In this document: one piece after another, positions 27,148-41,053 of the stretch
Layout of the letters: every line of letters begins with the position of its first letter
How positions within the stretch are numbered: the first letter of the stretch is position 1
NCBI RefSeq assembly: GCF_022376445.1
Contig: NW_025954991.1
Location: 248,001 to 312,000, forward strand
DNA: 64,000 nt
Reading direction: 5' to 3'
Origin: Fomitopsis serialis
Taxonomy: Eukaryota > Basidiomycota > Agaricomycetes > Polyporales > Fomitopsidaceae
Position numbers and translations under genes: made by a program
Notes under the pieces: generated by a model
Told to the model about the DNA's origin: nothing
Databases searched by the model: none
The model's input: the letters and a program-made list of their open reading frames with translations, nothing else

Positions 27148-30100
27148 TCAGACAATTCTGCAAATGCAGGAACGAGCTGCTTGTTTCAATGGGCTGGAAT
27201 GTTTGTATTGTACGTGCTTGTTCGAGTAATCGAAGGTCTATATTTGTTGAATCGCATGCATTAGCTGTGTGGACTACCATTGCGCCGACGCGCGTCGTAC
27301 AGTAGGACCGGGTAGTTGTCGTACGCGATTTGACTTGCCCAGTCAAGCCTATCCCCGTCCTGTTTCTAACATTGGTAGAGCTATTGATGCGGCTCGAATG
27401 GAGTACCCCTTTGACAAGGACCTCTAACCAGAAGGGACTTATGTGAAGGAGGTAGGATACCTCGTTTGGCGACATCATTTCCTTCCCGAGGCCAACCCTT
27501 GCTGCAATTGTCATTTGTTAACGAGACCTTGGTGCGACTAGTACTGCAATCACTTGATCTGCATTGACACCCACCGAGAACGCCAGCACCTCAAGTGACT
27601 GGCGATAACCCCCATCCTCTTGGCTGTAACCTCCAGCTAAGTCGTTCGCATTCGCGCAGCTCACAATCAGATCCCTCTTCGTGCCCCCGCAATCTACCAT
27701 TGATACTCCTCCCATTGTTCCACACCGGCTAAGCGACGACAGGCTCTGATGGTCTTGCAGGAACCACGCACAACCTGGTACAACCCCCGAGAACGAGCGG
27801 ACGACGGAGCACTCTTGAACCGCCTGGACATCGATGTTGTGCCTTCTGTCGATCTGCTTCCGGTATGTTTGATGCTCCCTGATGCTGGGCACCGATACAC
27901 AATGGTTGTCCATCTGAAGGCATTTCAGCCTGAAGCCTATCGCGCCGTGACACTCGTTGACTGTTCTGAGGTTATGTGTAAGTCGTGTCTAATTCAGGGC
28001 GACGTGGGATTCGGTGTTGGTGAGTCTTGTTCGCTGGACAAGTCTTCGGAACAAAGCTGACCATCGTCTCAGATCACACTCCACTCCCGTACAGCAAAAG
28101 TGAGTAGCTCGCCTGGCTATCTTCACGCAGACGTTTCGCGAGCTTCACCCGATTCGACGCTGTCCACAATACGGGGTGCGATTGCGGGGCCCCACTCTCG
28201 CCAGAGAACTGGTAAGCCTCGCGCGCTCACCCCGGTCGAGGAATGGGGTTACGCCCTCGCCACACCCCAGATCGGAATGCCCCCTGACGAAGCTATCATA
28301 CTTACATGACTTTCGTCCGCTGACCGGGCTTATCTGATCATCGAACGACTCGACGAAAGAAAAAGGGCCCATCCGCCCTCCCGACGCGCTGGCGCATGCC
28401 GGGCGCATCAGCGCTCGGCGAAGGGCCCTCGGTGCGTCTTTCGCGGATTCTGGCGTGACCTGGATGTTCACCGTAGCGTCCCGCCCCGCCGATACCGCCT
28501 CGACCCATTGGGCATTTGTATTGGACTGTCGTCTGCACAATCGCACTGCCCGTGTCAAGCCGGTTCTGCTGAACAAGCTCGCCTTTTGTCGCCGTCCCAG
28601 ATGCCGAATTACAAATGCGAGTCCGCGCTGGTACTCAATGCTATATCGAACTCTCTGTCACTGTCAGCGCCTCTCGCATTGACCACACGGGCGCACGTAC
28701 CTATCACCCTCCCGGCCCCAAGAACACGCAAAGGCCTCATTTTACGGTCACTGGCCACGATTGGGATAGGTCGCATCCCCGCAGCCATACCCTACGCTCT
28801 CGTGCTGCGGTGTGTTCTGATTTCGGATACAATACAACTGCAATACAAAGCCCAAAAGCCTCTTTGTCCTGACTACGTCCGGCTAGCTTTATCTGCCCAG
28901 TTCGGCGCGCCGCAGCCCGGATGTAATGCGGCCATTGTAGACGTGATCTTTTACTGCGGTCTTCTGCATTCAGTCTGGTTCTCTGGGCAGACGTCTGTCG
29001 GAGTAGACAACAGCCTCTACGTAGACCTACGTCCCGCTTGCCATCACGCGGTGCAGCGAACGAGGGAATCAACCCAGGCATGGACATGGACACCTCGTGA
29101 TCATGTCCAGACAACTGCGCAGGGAATAAGCTCGACGAGACCGTGGACGCGATGCAATTTCATCTGGACTCTTCGTATCTCCTTGGCCGCGCGGGCGCGC
29201 CGACGCCAGCTTCCCGGACGCAGTGAAGGAACAGCACGACTGTATTGCGATTCGTGACTGGACGTAATGTATACGTAGATAACGCTGGTATCAGTCCGTG
29301 GGAGAGTGCGACGATGGGTACGGGAAGGGACAACGGATGGGAATGGAAACGGGAGCGGGAGCCTGGACGTCGTGTCTAGTGTGAGTGGGCGGGTGTATAC
29401 GGGACGGACCAAATGACAAGACCGGTTGAGAGGTATGTACAATTGCGGCAGTCCATCCAGATGCAGACAGTAAAACCAATGGAACGAGCCGAACAGACCA
29501 AAGCGTGGATGAGTGCGGGGGCATATACGTGCAGAGACGGGTGAGATCAGAGGGGCGGGAAGTGAAGAACAGATCGACGAGAATCTCATGTATGCGCGAG
29601 AAAACACGAACCAAGCGCCACGAACGAGGTGGTGATACAGATATCGTACAGACCTTCAGATCAGGCCTTCGGAGAGCGCAAACGAGTGTGGGTGGGCGAC
29701 GGGAGACGGGACGAGAAAGGGGTGGTAAGGGCGACGCCGTTCGGCCGTGTGTCCCTCGCCAGGCGTCGTCAATAGATAAGTCGTAATGGTGGTGGAAGCG
29801 ACGGCGAAGCGGGTCTGCACGCATCGACAGCGTCGGGATCCTTTTGGACTGGTGTGGTCGGAATGAACCGCGAGATTTGCAAGACAAGGGAGACGTTTGT
29901 TGTACAGAGACGACCTATGTCGAAGCAGATAATAATAGATAGTGCATCCCGAGAGGCCTACGCGAGTCGGGATGGTGGGGGGTATGTCGCCTCTGGATCC
30001 TGGGGAGTGAGTGCGCGCTCGAGCAATCAAGCCCAGCGCGAACAGGCCGCACGCATATGTACATTTTGCGCCGTCCACGCGCAGGCGCGCCGACGGACCA

Positions 30101-30291
30101 CAGCTGGTCGTCGGTTACCCGTTCGGGACATCACATGCAGATGGGAGGTCCGGCCGCGTTACGTCTTCGTCCTCTGCATCAGCGAGAGAGCGTCCGAGCA
30201 ACGTAACACCCCAGCGGGGAGAGAGGGAGGAAGCCAGGCGCGCGGCGTCAGCTGACGGTGTCTGGCAGCGGATCTTGCGGGATCATGGCGG

Positions 30292-33259
30292 TTACGGGTC
30301 GAAATGGGTAAGATAGGTGAGGGCGATGTCGTACGAGTTGGTCGAGAAAGGCAGGAGCGGGCGGAGGGGAGGGTATGCTGAGGAACGGAAGGGCTGTCGG
30401 GAGACGACGTACGTGAACTGGCTGTCACGCAGGCGCGTTCACCGCATATGAGCTGCAGGGAGACGATGGCGTGTATCAGCACTCCTTCCTTGCGCGTACG
30501 AGCACGATAGAAAACCAAGAGCACGAAGCTAAAAGGATCGATGACCGCACGGGCAGACGACAACGGCAAACCACCCGACCATGCGTCATAACCAGCAAAC
30601 GCGCGCTCTGCAAGATGACGTCTGCACGAAGACTTCGCACAACGTAGTCCTCGTATAACGACGGCGGCGAACGTACGCATATCCTTTCTCTCTTCCTCCG
30701 CCTGATCGCACACATGCGCAGGCCTTCTCCCCCGTTCAAGATCAGAGTCACAACATCCATTGTCCACTATCCAAGACTCGAGACTCACGAACACAGGATC
30801 CCAATTCAAGAGACACAGCCAACAATCAGTAACTCACCTCCGACCATCCCCGCATCCGTCATCCCTCCAACCGCAAACCCGGGGAACCCCGCCCCGTAGC
30901 CCCGCCCAAACCCTACCGCGCCCACCGGCCCCGGAGTAGGCGCGGGCGTCGCCGTCGCGCTCGGGGTCCCGCTGGGCGAGCCCGTGAAGCACCACTGCCG
31001 GATCAGCGCCGCGTACGACGAGTCGAGCGGCGAGGCCGACGCGGGGCTCGCGAAGCCTGCCGGGCGGGACGCGTTGTAGCTGTTCATAGGCGTCGACGAG
31101 CCAGAGCTGGAGTTCGAAGCACCGGCGCCGAGCCCGCTCAGGCTGAGCGCGAGCGGAGACATGCTGCTCGCGGGCGACGACGGCGGGCTGAGCAGCTGCG
31201 AGCGCGTGCCCTCAACGCCCATCTCTGCGCCGAGCTCGCTGCTCCCTATCCTCAAGTCTAGCGGCGCGAGCGAAGACGGCAATTTCGACGGGGCGGAGGG
31301 TGTCGCCATCGACGGTTGCGCGGGGGCAGGCGAGACGGTCGTAGCAGACTGCTCTAACCGCCTTCCTTCGCTTCAGCCTCCTCCTCGCCCTGCGACGGCT
31401 CCGTCACATCAGCGTGCATCCCCGCGTCTGCGGGCAAACTCGCACTCCTCATCCTCCCACTCTGAGGCGGGTCATCGGCGGGGTCACCATACTCGCTGTC
31501 CCAGGCGCGACGTAGTTGCTCAGGCTCAGCTTCCGGGCGATGAACCCTGCACGGGGCTCGTCGGACTCTCCCTGTCCTTCTCCATCGTCGCGGGTGCCGA
31601 CGCAGGCGGGTCGAAGCTCGGGCTCGGCGGCGGGAACGGGCTGGACGAGCTGCGCGCCATCGGGGGCGCATACATCCGTGCCTTCGCCCGCGGCAGGCTC
31701 TCCGCGTCCGCCGCGCGCTGCGGCTCGCCCGTTATCGGCGTCGACCTGAGCGTGCTCGGCGCGCTGAACGTCCGTTGCTGCGCGATCGCCTGGCCAAAGC
31801 TCCCTGAGCCAATCGCACCGAAGCCCATGCTGCTGAAGTTCAGCGAGTGCGAGGCGGACGCGCGCCGGAAGCCGATCTTGTAGTTCTGCCCGCTGTTGTT
31901 GTCCCACCACTCGCCGCCAATGCCGGGGGAGTAGCGCACGACAAGGTACAGCGTGCGCTCGGTGAGCTTGTGCTCGTAGTCCTCTAACCGGATTGTAAAG
32001 CTATAGCCTCTGATCAGCCTACATAAGGACGAAGGCGTAGGTATAGAGACGTACCTGAAGCGATCCCAACCCTGTCTCAGCTCATCCGCCTTCACCTGCC
32101 CACTCGCAATGCCCGCCGCCAGATCGCCCACGGTCCGATGTTCCTGCGGGAACGGCGGCGGCAGGCTCGGGAGGCTCACGACGTGCCTACACGTTACCTC
32201 GCTCGTGGTCTGCCAGTCGTCGAGCGTGAAGCGCACGGCGACGCGCTTCTCGAAGTGCAAGTTCCGGACGAGGACCGTGCCGCGGAGCGCCGGCGAGTGC
32301 GTGCGGGGCAGCGTGAGGGTCTCGAGATGCACGTTCGCGTACGGGTCCGGGTCTGGGGCGGGTATGGTGCTCGTCCTCGAGGGACCGTGTCGATCTCGTG
32401 GAGCGGGGATTCGCTGGAGAGGGAGGGGAAGGGGAACGAGTTCTGGCTCATGCTGGAGTTCTCCGCCTCGGTTTCTGTCTCGGTCTCATCGCCGGGGGGC
32501 TTGGAGAGGCTGGCGGGCTTGCCGGAGCGCGAGAAGACGCGTACGGTCTCGAGCCCGGAGTCCTTGTCGGCAAAGTGGACGTTCTTGGGGCCTGCGGGCG
32601 TGCTCGGCGCCGACTGAGCACGCAAGTGCTTTGAGGCAGCGCGCGGGAGATCGGCGATATTCGGAGACGATGATGAAGACTTGAGAGACGGTTCAAGGTT
32701 TGCCGTTGGAGAGGATGATGGGAGTGCTTGGCGTGCGCGGCAGCGAAGACGTGCAGGAAGAACTCTGGGAGCGGGCAAAGGTAGGTGTAGGGATGAACGG
32801 GGAAGCCTGGTCTGTGGGACTCAGCGGTGAAGAGGTGGGGAACGGTACAGAGTCGGGGGCAAGTGAGTCGCGTGCGGAGGGTATGTCGATGCGCATTGGC
32901 GGCTCGACGCTGGGGCTGAACTTGCCGGTGTTCATGGAGAGGCGAAGAGAATTGGTCGGGGAGAGAGGAGAGGCATAAGAGCGCGTGGCGGGCAGAGACG
33001 AAGGCCTGCCCACGTCGTCATCGTCGTCGTCGTTGTTGTCGATGTCAATGTGGAAGACGGCGCGCTTGTGGGAGCGCGGGAGGTGACCGAGGGAGACGAA
33101 CGCGCCTGGGCCGCGCTCGTCTGAGAAATTGCCCGAGGAGCGAGTGCGACGGTGCGCACCGAGGCGCGGGCTGGCTGGGCTGGCCGTGGCGGTCGTCGTC
33201 GTCGTTGCGGAAGACGTGCTCGCGGAGGGGGTGCGGCCAGAGGGGAGGGAGTAGGGCAT
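30292..33259 (-). CDS. GAC1: PP1 regulatory subunit, GAC1-like, with CBM21 domain
   Basis: Minus strand, ATG 33259. Exon 1 is 33259-32055, intron 32054-32001, exon 2 32000-30838, intron 30837-30378 (460 bp, less certain) and terminal exon 30377-30292 ending THFDP. The N-terminal third is Ser/Pro-rich with an acidic DNNDDDDDD run. A PP1-docking RVxF-type motif follows (KNVHFADK). The CBM21 glycogen-binding domain spans the first intron: HLETLTLPR, GTVLVRNLHFEKRVAVRFTLDDWQ, then FTIRLEDYEH, LYLVVRYSPGIGGEWWDNNSGQNY. The family targets protein phosphatase 1 (Glc7) to glycogen and promotes glycogen synthase activation. About six missing bases have to be assumed, three per long exon. The direction of every frame change fits deletions, and the final phase agrees with the proposed last exon. 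Confidence 0.85.
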
Positions 33260-36200
33260 GGTGTTGGCAGAGCCCTATGCGCACGCGGGGGGATAAGTAC
33301 GGCGGAGGGAGGAGAGGGGAGGGGAGAGGCGCGGAGGAAAAGGGAGGAGAGCGCTGGCTCCTCTTTTGATATTCTAGTCCATATCTGCCCCGACGCGACG
33401 GCGACGTCATGTAGATAGCCCGTCCCTCGGGCCACGTGTGCCCCTTCTAGGCCATCCCGCCCTCCACCGGGCGCTCCCCGCCCCGCCCTGCCACGCACGC
33501 CACGGTCGCTCGTCGCCACGCCGCTCCCTGCGCTCGCTGCCCCAGCCAGCGAGCCGCCCCTGCGCCCCGCGAGTGCCCTGCTGTACGTTTGTTCGTTTCC
33601 GATTGCACTGCTCCACTCGCACAGGCCAATAGACGACGGCAGCCCACGTTCTGGCCTTCCCATCAGTTTCCTATCGCGCCATCCCATTCACTTCGCCCCC
33701 CTCTCCCGCCCTGCCAATACCGCCGGCCCTCCGCCCGCGCGCCCTCTCTGGCCTAGCACTGCCAAATATTCCGCGACGCACCCGTAGTCGATCCAACATC
33801 TCTCAGCCATTCACTACGGTGGCTCCCCCTAGACTCGTACGTACGCCTCCCACCTAACCAAGAACGTGCCATTTCCCACAGCTGCCCCCGCCCACGGCCC
33901 AGTCAGCTCTATCTACACGCCCCCTTCCTGAAGCTCAGCCCTTGATGTCCGATTCCCCCATCCAACAGCCCACGCTATGGCGCACCCTCGCGACTATCGC
34001 ACCGCCCTGTCCCACCCGACATCTGCATTCTCTTCGCTGTCCTCAGCGCCTTCCCTTACGTCTTACTCCTCTATCTGCCCACCTCGACCTTCGCCGCGTC
34101 CCGCCTCTTGTTCCCGCTGTATTGCTCCATCGATACTGCACCCTGTCCCATCTCGCTCGCGACTGCCTCCGATCTTATCGACTCCGCACTCCGGCCCTTA
34201 CGGAGCCTGATGCGGCGACTCTCCTAATGTGCACGGTAAGTAACGCAATCCGCTACTCAGCTTAGCTATAGCCTCCCCGGCCCATCCACGAAGGATTACG
34301 CCAAACTAGCCTCATCGCCTCGCCCCAACCTTTGCCCCCTAGACTCCCTCGGCCCACCCTTCGAATCTGCTGCTCATGCCACTCGGTCTGGTTCTAAAGC
34401 CCTCCAGGCGCTGGCGAAGTCGAAGTCGAGATGAGGCGAGATGGGCGATCTTCTGCGTCTGTTTGTTTGAAATCCTGTTTTGGGCCCAACCCTATCTTGA
34501 TCTCCGTTCTAGCGTGCGCATGGCACGCCGTCCATTCCTCTCTCAGCCTGGCGTCCATGCATCGAGGCCCGTTCTGCTGTCAATCGGCTGTCATGATCAC
34601 GGTCTGGGGCCAGGCACGTCTCTTGCCGTCTGCTCCTGCCGCGGCTCGCGCTCGAGGGCGCAGAACCCATCCCGGTCGCGCGTAGCTCGCGTATTCGTCG
34701 TGCTTCTCAATACTATACTCGTCGGCCATTGGACACCACCCTCTTCTCTGTAGCAGTCTTCTCCACTACTCCCTTGCCTCGCATCGCATCGACCCACCCC
34801 CACCCATAAGGACCACAGCCCTCTGCCCATAATAAGGGCTCACGCTGGTACGTACGTGGAGCACCGAGAGGACAATGACAGCGTCTCTTCGCTCTGCTTG
34901 TGCTTCATTTTCCTGACGAGATCCACACGTCCACTGCCAGCGGTACGGGCTCCTCTTCACACTCCCGCATTTGTATGTACGTGCGCAGTACGCGGCGGCG
35001 TACCACCGATGGCACTCCTTTGTAATGCAGGCGCCCGCCCGTCCGTCGTCCGACGGTTCAATTCTACTTCGGACGTTTCGATCGGTGTGCTGTGTAAGTG
35101 ACGGTTCGACCGAATCTCCTTTTATCGCGTTTTTTTCTCTGCGCCTCAGTGCCCGTGTGCGATCCGCGCGTCGGTGCTTCGTAAGTCGGCTTGTAAGCCT
35201 GACGGTGGGCGTCGGACGCGCCGTATCTTTACGTCGCGCAGATTTCGTGGTCCTCGCCGATGCGGTGTGTCCCCGCCCACAAACGTCCGCATCTCCTTGC
35301 ATCCCGGAGTCCCGCGCAGACGCTGGAAAGCAAATTTGTGGTACGTGCGCACGTTCGGTCTCGACATGGACGTATCCTATCTAACCTACCCGCGATCGAT
35401 CCATCGCTCCATCCCTCTCGGACCTCCAACGGGACGCACGCACGCGCTCGACGCCGCTTTCCGAAGGGTCGGTTTCGCAATTAACAGGCGTCGTTGTCGA
35501 TGGTCGCATATGGACCCTGGGGCCAGACCCCCAGGTAAACGCCAAACGCTGAAGGTTGAGCAAGTCTGACTGGAAAGGCCGGGCCCCACACCACGCGCTC
35601 ACCACGTCGCGAGAACCAGTACTTCCCCTAAGCACACCGGGAGTGCCAAGCAGTGACCGCAACAGCCCCCGCGAGAATCGCACGCATGCCATTGCGCAGG
35701 CCCGCGAAGACGAGTCACTTCAGTCGGGCGGATCGTCGTCATTTCCGACTCATCGTTCCCGCTGGAAAGCTTGTTTTTGCGTTCCGTACAGAACGATGGA
35801 GAAAACGCGAGGCCAGTTTTTCTGTCAGGCCCGACGTGGACGGACAGAGAGGGGCATTCCAGAACCTATGCGTCTGCGTTTGGTCCGCGTGCACAACTTC
35901 GAGGAGCCTCCGCCACCCCCATACCCGATGGTGATCTCGCGCTCGAAGGCGAGGAGCGCGGGGCGGGGCCTAGCCATATCGGGCTAGCGCGCATTGGCTC
36001 CATCGAGATCTTCCGAGATCTTCCCCGGCCGACTGAATTGATTAGGTGAGCGTGTCCAATTGGAGTCGCCACTGCGGGCGCTTGCAGGACCTGGAAAGGG
36101 AATGGCGCGCGCGTTCTTGGCGGTTACAGGCGGGGCCGAGGCGGGGTCGTCTGGGTCACGGTCGGCCCCGTGGGGCCGCGGTCACTATGGTCGTCCCTCT

Positions 36201-39200
36201 TGTCACTTGTGGTCTCCCCGTTGTTTGACTCCACGAGCTGCGCGTTTCTCGATTTTGTGAAGTTTTGTGAGGTCGAAGCTGCGGCTTTGTTACCGTGTGA
36301 GTGAGGTTGTCACGTCGCACGCTCCGTTTCCATCCGCTATGACTGCAGGTTTGAATGCGACTTCGGACTCGGAGGCTCGACGACGTTCGCGCCGGGGCCA
36401 GCTCTCCTCGAGTACAGTATAACGTACGCCCGACTCCATCGCGCGGCGCCGTGCTGTGCACCGAAGCGGCTCGGCTCAAACCTAACGTCAGCCTTGTCTC
36501 CCACTTAGTTTCGACTGCGCAGTTAGCACGCCGACGACTGGTTCTAGGACGGAGTGGTAAGCCATGGATAGCGTCGACTAGGGGGACGTCAGCTGGGACT
36601 AGCGGCGGACGCGACGTGCTGGTGCGCCCTAGAGCCCCCTATTGCGCTGGCCGAGGCGCACACAGAGTCGAGGAAGCGTCGCCGCCACAACTGCTGACCG
36701 CCATATTTGTCTTACTGCAGACCTTGTGAAATGTGAAAGACAGGTGTGGTATGCGATGATAGGCAAGGCCTCCACCGTTTTGACGTGGTCTGGCACTGCT
36801 CTTAGACTTGCGCCGTCATACACTAGGTGTGTCACCAGGGCTGGTCAACTCCAGGTGCGTCCGTTTGTTCGTTCCTTGTGCCAGTGACCCATAGAGTTGA
36901 TGTTCCTATGCCCAAAGGCTGGTAGCGCGAGCAGGAAGTGTCAAACGGGACCTTGGTACGCCGAGAACACGCACACCCATTTTCATAATACCCTATCAAG
37001 AGTTCGTCGGTCTTCTTACATACATAACCGCCCAAAGACACGGACAAGCCGCGTGGAAGCGTCAGATTGCCCTCTGATTTTGTAATAGACTATCAGTCCC
37101 TCGATCCTCCACAATATGCAGTCGGTACGATTGGACGCCTCTCCCGCTGGCGCGCGTCTCCGGTTCCTACGGTTCAAAACTGGCTGGGAGCTCGAGGGTT
37201 GTCTTCTCCCGGCGTCGCCTTCCGACGTCCCGTATCGCCGCACACCAAAGCGCGACCTGCCTCTCTTCGACGGAACACCTGTGCCTCTGCACCATAAACG
37301 GTGCTCGCCGAACTCGTCCCTCCCATCGCTGCGCGCCCCACGTCCGACGCCACCGCATTGTGCGGCACCAACCTCACCTCTCCGCTATGCCGCCATGTGG
37401 GTCGCACTGGCGTGTTATGCGCTCCGCGGTGAAGTGATTGTCAATCTGGGGTAGGCACCCGGGTTAGGTGTACGCGCTAAACGGCGATTAGCCAATGGCT
37501 AGGCTCCGTGACGGCAGTTTCGGCAGGATCTTGACTGGCAAGCATCGTGGCAGCATGGATCGGCGCGTTTATCACTCGAGGCATGGACAACTCGGACCGA
37601 ACGCGAGGCCGTGATGACAGTCGGGCGGCTTGAGAGTTGGGACGGTGCGTATGCATGCACAACATTCAGTCAAATTCACTCGATTGCGTTCTAAACAGGC
37701 TCCGTCATCGCGCACGTTGCTCCCAGGGCGTGCAGGAACGCTCTACTTACCAGCACGACGCGCTGCTCCGAGTCGTCGGCGGGCGCAACGGCGCAATATG
37801 GTGTCGTCTCGACCTCATCTCCGTACACCGGCCAACTGCTACTCGGTCTCCGTGCGTTCTCGCCACAGCCCTGGCAGAACCTCAGGCTCCCTAGATATCA
37901 GGCCCGAGGCTCCGACCGCGAGTCGCGACTCCGTCCAATCCCAAATTCCCAGCCTCGCAACCGACGTCCATCTACGAGCGAACTCCATCCAGCCAGGCAA
38001 CCTGGGTCCCACCGAACGTCACCGAACCTCTGCCTCGCACTGTCCGGTCCGCACGTGGGGCTTCGCGTCACGCATCCGCACCGCTGGGCCTCCCGGAAGG
38101 GCTACGTCTCGGACCCGCTTGCTCTGCGAGGGCAACCTGGGTCCGGTACGCGGGCGCACGCACAGGAACGGTAAACTCCCTGGGAGATTCCTCTGGATCT
38201 GCGCCTCCCTGGGGGGAATTGGCATTCGGGACTCGGGACTCGGGGGTTGTTGCTGCTGGCTCTGGCGGGCGAATCGATCAACGGCTATCAGAGTTTGGAC
38301 GCCCGGGAGGTGTAGTCTCTTATTGCGCCCACTGGTGGAGGAAGATGGGGATCCTCGTCAGGATGCTCGCTCTCAGGCTTCATATTGACGTGTCCTTGGT
38401 CGTTGGGCTCTGCGAGGCTTCTTGGCCCACTCGGGGCCGCTGCAGATTGACCTGCTCTGGCGAGAGTGCGATTTCTCTTTGATCATGCAAATTTGTTGAT
38501 GGAGTAGCGTGGTCATTTCAGCACCGGTCATTGTTGCGATATTGGAGAGGTATTCCTTCCGGGACATGACCACTTGCAACACCATGGTGTGGACTTGCAC
38601 CCACCAGTCGGGCACCGTCCAGTATATCTTTGAAGATGATGGCACTCCGGGGGACGATGTCACGATGGAGGGTGGCGGACGGTCCGCAAATCAAGACTTG
38701 CGGGCCTCCTTCCGAGCCTTATGAGGACGGTTCATAGATCGCTGAGTACTTATCTATACCTTACGTCCGGCCTTGATTGAATGCCATGGATTTAGCCCTT
38801 TCACTGCCACACATTCAGCAGATGTTGAGTGAGTTTGAGGTTCGTCCGTGTGCGCACTTCGTCAAGTTCTCTGATAAAGTGCACCGCTGTACGTTGCGGC
38901 TGTTACGTCTCATCATTTGGGAATCCGAGCTACTACTTATGCTCGCAAAGTCACACAGATCGTCCATGAACCGTGCCACCCTCGCAAGCCTCAGTCACGG
39001 CGAACTGCTCGCGAATGCGTTTGAACGTTCAAGCTCAAGTTCGAGGCGACCGCGGTCGGCAGCGGGGCGCTCCGAGACTGGATGCAGCGCCCGGCAAGGG
39101 ATCCCGCTCAATGACAGTCACTCAGATCTTGCTCACATCGTTTTCAGGACCCTGCACTGTCGGCCTGGGGGCGCACTTAGGCCACGTTCGCAAGTCAAAT

Positions 39201-40896
39201 TGTCAAAAACCGGTTGACACCTGGGCGCGCGCACGGTGCTCTGGATTGTACATGAGTCTTCTTGAGTGCTCTTGCCAGTCCATTTTCGTAAGCCATGTGC
39301 TTGATGCAGTGGTCGTCGAGGAGGTCGTATCTGCTATCTGTCTAATCATAGTGCTGCATGACAGCAATTGACAGGCACTGGCAGGCGGACGAAGCACGGC
39401 GAGGCCTTCCTCCGAATAGACTTGCCGTCGGGCAAGTCGTGCCATGATTGACTTACGGCATGGCCTGGAGGCCGACCACGAGAGGTACGTAGCCGCGCAA
39501 CGTCGGTGTTTAGCTCAGCGGGTTTACGACTGGCTTACCCCCGCTGACTGGGGCAGCGCGGGCAGTGGCGCGCTCATTCCACTTGCGGTGTAACGGCGAC
39601 TGTCGTACGTTGTCAAGAACGAACCTTGCATCCCGTCGGGTGCCCGGTGAATCAATGGTCGTCCTATCGTGCGCGCGCGGGTACTGCGCAGACCGGTGAA
39701 TGGGCAATGCATAGGTTTGAAAAGGGAAGGCGCGCTCTGCGATGTCAATTGTTCGACAAGGCCATCGCGGCGGTATCTCAGCACGAACGGAGAGGCGGAT
39801 TGCTAATTGGAGCGTAAGCCTGCAGTATAATGGCGCTCTCAGCGACTACGCTTGAACAGTAAGCAGATCCCTCCTGACCTTGACCTCATAGGTTACCGTG
39901 CGTTACCACCTCAAAGACTATCACGCAGCGTCGGCGAGACCGCACATCCGCGCTCACTAACCGACATGGCATATTGCCGGAGACGTCTAGGTTCCCAGGA
40001 ACAAACTGAATGGCGAAGCGTCCTGGCCAGGCTCTCCTTCTCTCGTCTGGCGGGCTGTCAAGATTGACTCAAGAATCAGCGAGCAGCGCCTTGCGGATAT
40101 CAATCACGTCGGGTAGGGAGGAGAGGCTCTAGACGCACTATACAGTTGGATGCGCTGCCCGTATCAGCAGCATCTTGAAGACGCAGACATACTGCGATGG
40201 TCTTATCGAGGTCGCTTCGAGTGTCAGGAGAGTGATGAACAATGCTTGGTTTACGTACAGTCTGGCGCGGTGCAGCGTCTGCCATAGTGGACTCCACAGA
40301 GTGGGGCCATCCTCGTCGAAGCATCTCTATGGTAGAAGGGACAATACATTCGGCTAGAGAGCGCCGTTCGTGGATCTCTTAGGCAGTGTCCACAGAGCAT
40401 GTGCACGCTTCCACCCCTCTCACCACTTTCCATGAGGTGCATCGTTTGACTTTGACCCCACATCTGTCAGGCTCGAGTGTGCTCTGTTCAGAACGGGATT
40501 ATATCATTTGAGTGCACGCAAAATGTAGACCGTGGACGCACCCATGCTGCTAAGGACGGCGTGACGCGTAGGATTCGGGATAGGCCCTGCCTGAGTCCTA
40601 GGACCACAGTGGCGCCCCCAGCTGAGCGTAGAATTCTAGTAAATGGACGTCTCACAGAATCAGGAAACATCTGCGTGCGCATGATGCGGCGTCCCAGTGA
40701 ATCTTGGGGTAATGATTGTCACTTTCGGCCAGGAATATGCCCAGGCCAAGTTGATGGACATACTGCGATTTGTATCATATCACGGTCGGAAAAAGCCGCC
40801 AAGAGCAATGTTCGTCAACTCGTTGTAGAAGGGCATAAGTGGCTTGCAGTGAAAGTTGGTTACAATACGTACTACGAGAACTTGGAGGTATGTATG

Positions 40897-41053
40897 GACT
40901 ACCGGCTCTGCTTCTCTAGCCATGAGTATGATAGCCAAGGGAAGCGTGACAGTGAGTCGAGCACTTAGACATCCAGTCCGTATCCGCCCTGTAATGGCAC
41001 AGACGAGCCGTAGATCAGAGGGCAACGTCTGCAATTTGACTGAAGGTGCGTTG
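40897..41053 (+). repeat. Dispersed repeat, copy 2
   Basis: This is the partner of the minus-strand copy at 26995-27147. The similarity covers both possible coding and clearly stop-containing frames, so it is partly non-coding or degraded in at least one copy. Downstream both copies read LD(I/F)(L)LNA before a stop, though the frame must shift in this copy. Confidence 0.7.

Larger units (their letters stand above)
24874..30291. other. Gene-poor 5.4 kb stretch with one dispersed repeat
   Basis: No supported gene. It contains an 18-base C run (25789-25806) and one copy of a dispersed repeat (26995-27147). A minus-strand frame open for 237 codons at 26667-25954 starts at GTG and resembles no family I know; a plus-strand 114-codon ATG frame (26309-26653) overlaps it. 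Around 27.5-28.6 kb several short frames on both strands also lack recognisable features. A gene with several introns and indels could be missed here. Confidence 0.35.

Noticed and set aside
38250..38663. Possible broken minus-strand gene
   Set aside because: Two adjacent frames look protein-like, but neither resembles a family I know and the frame change between them cannot be resolved by eye.
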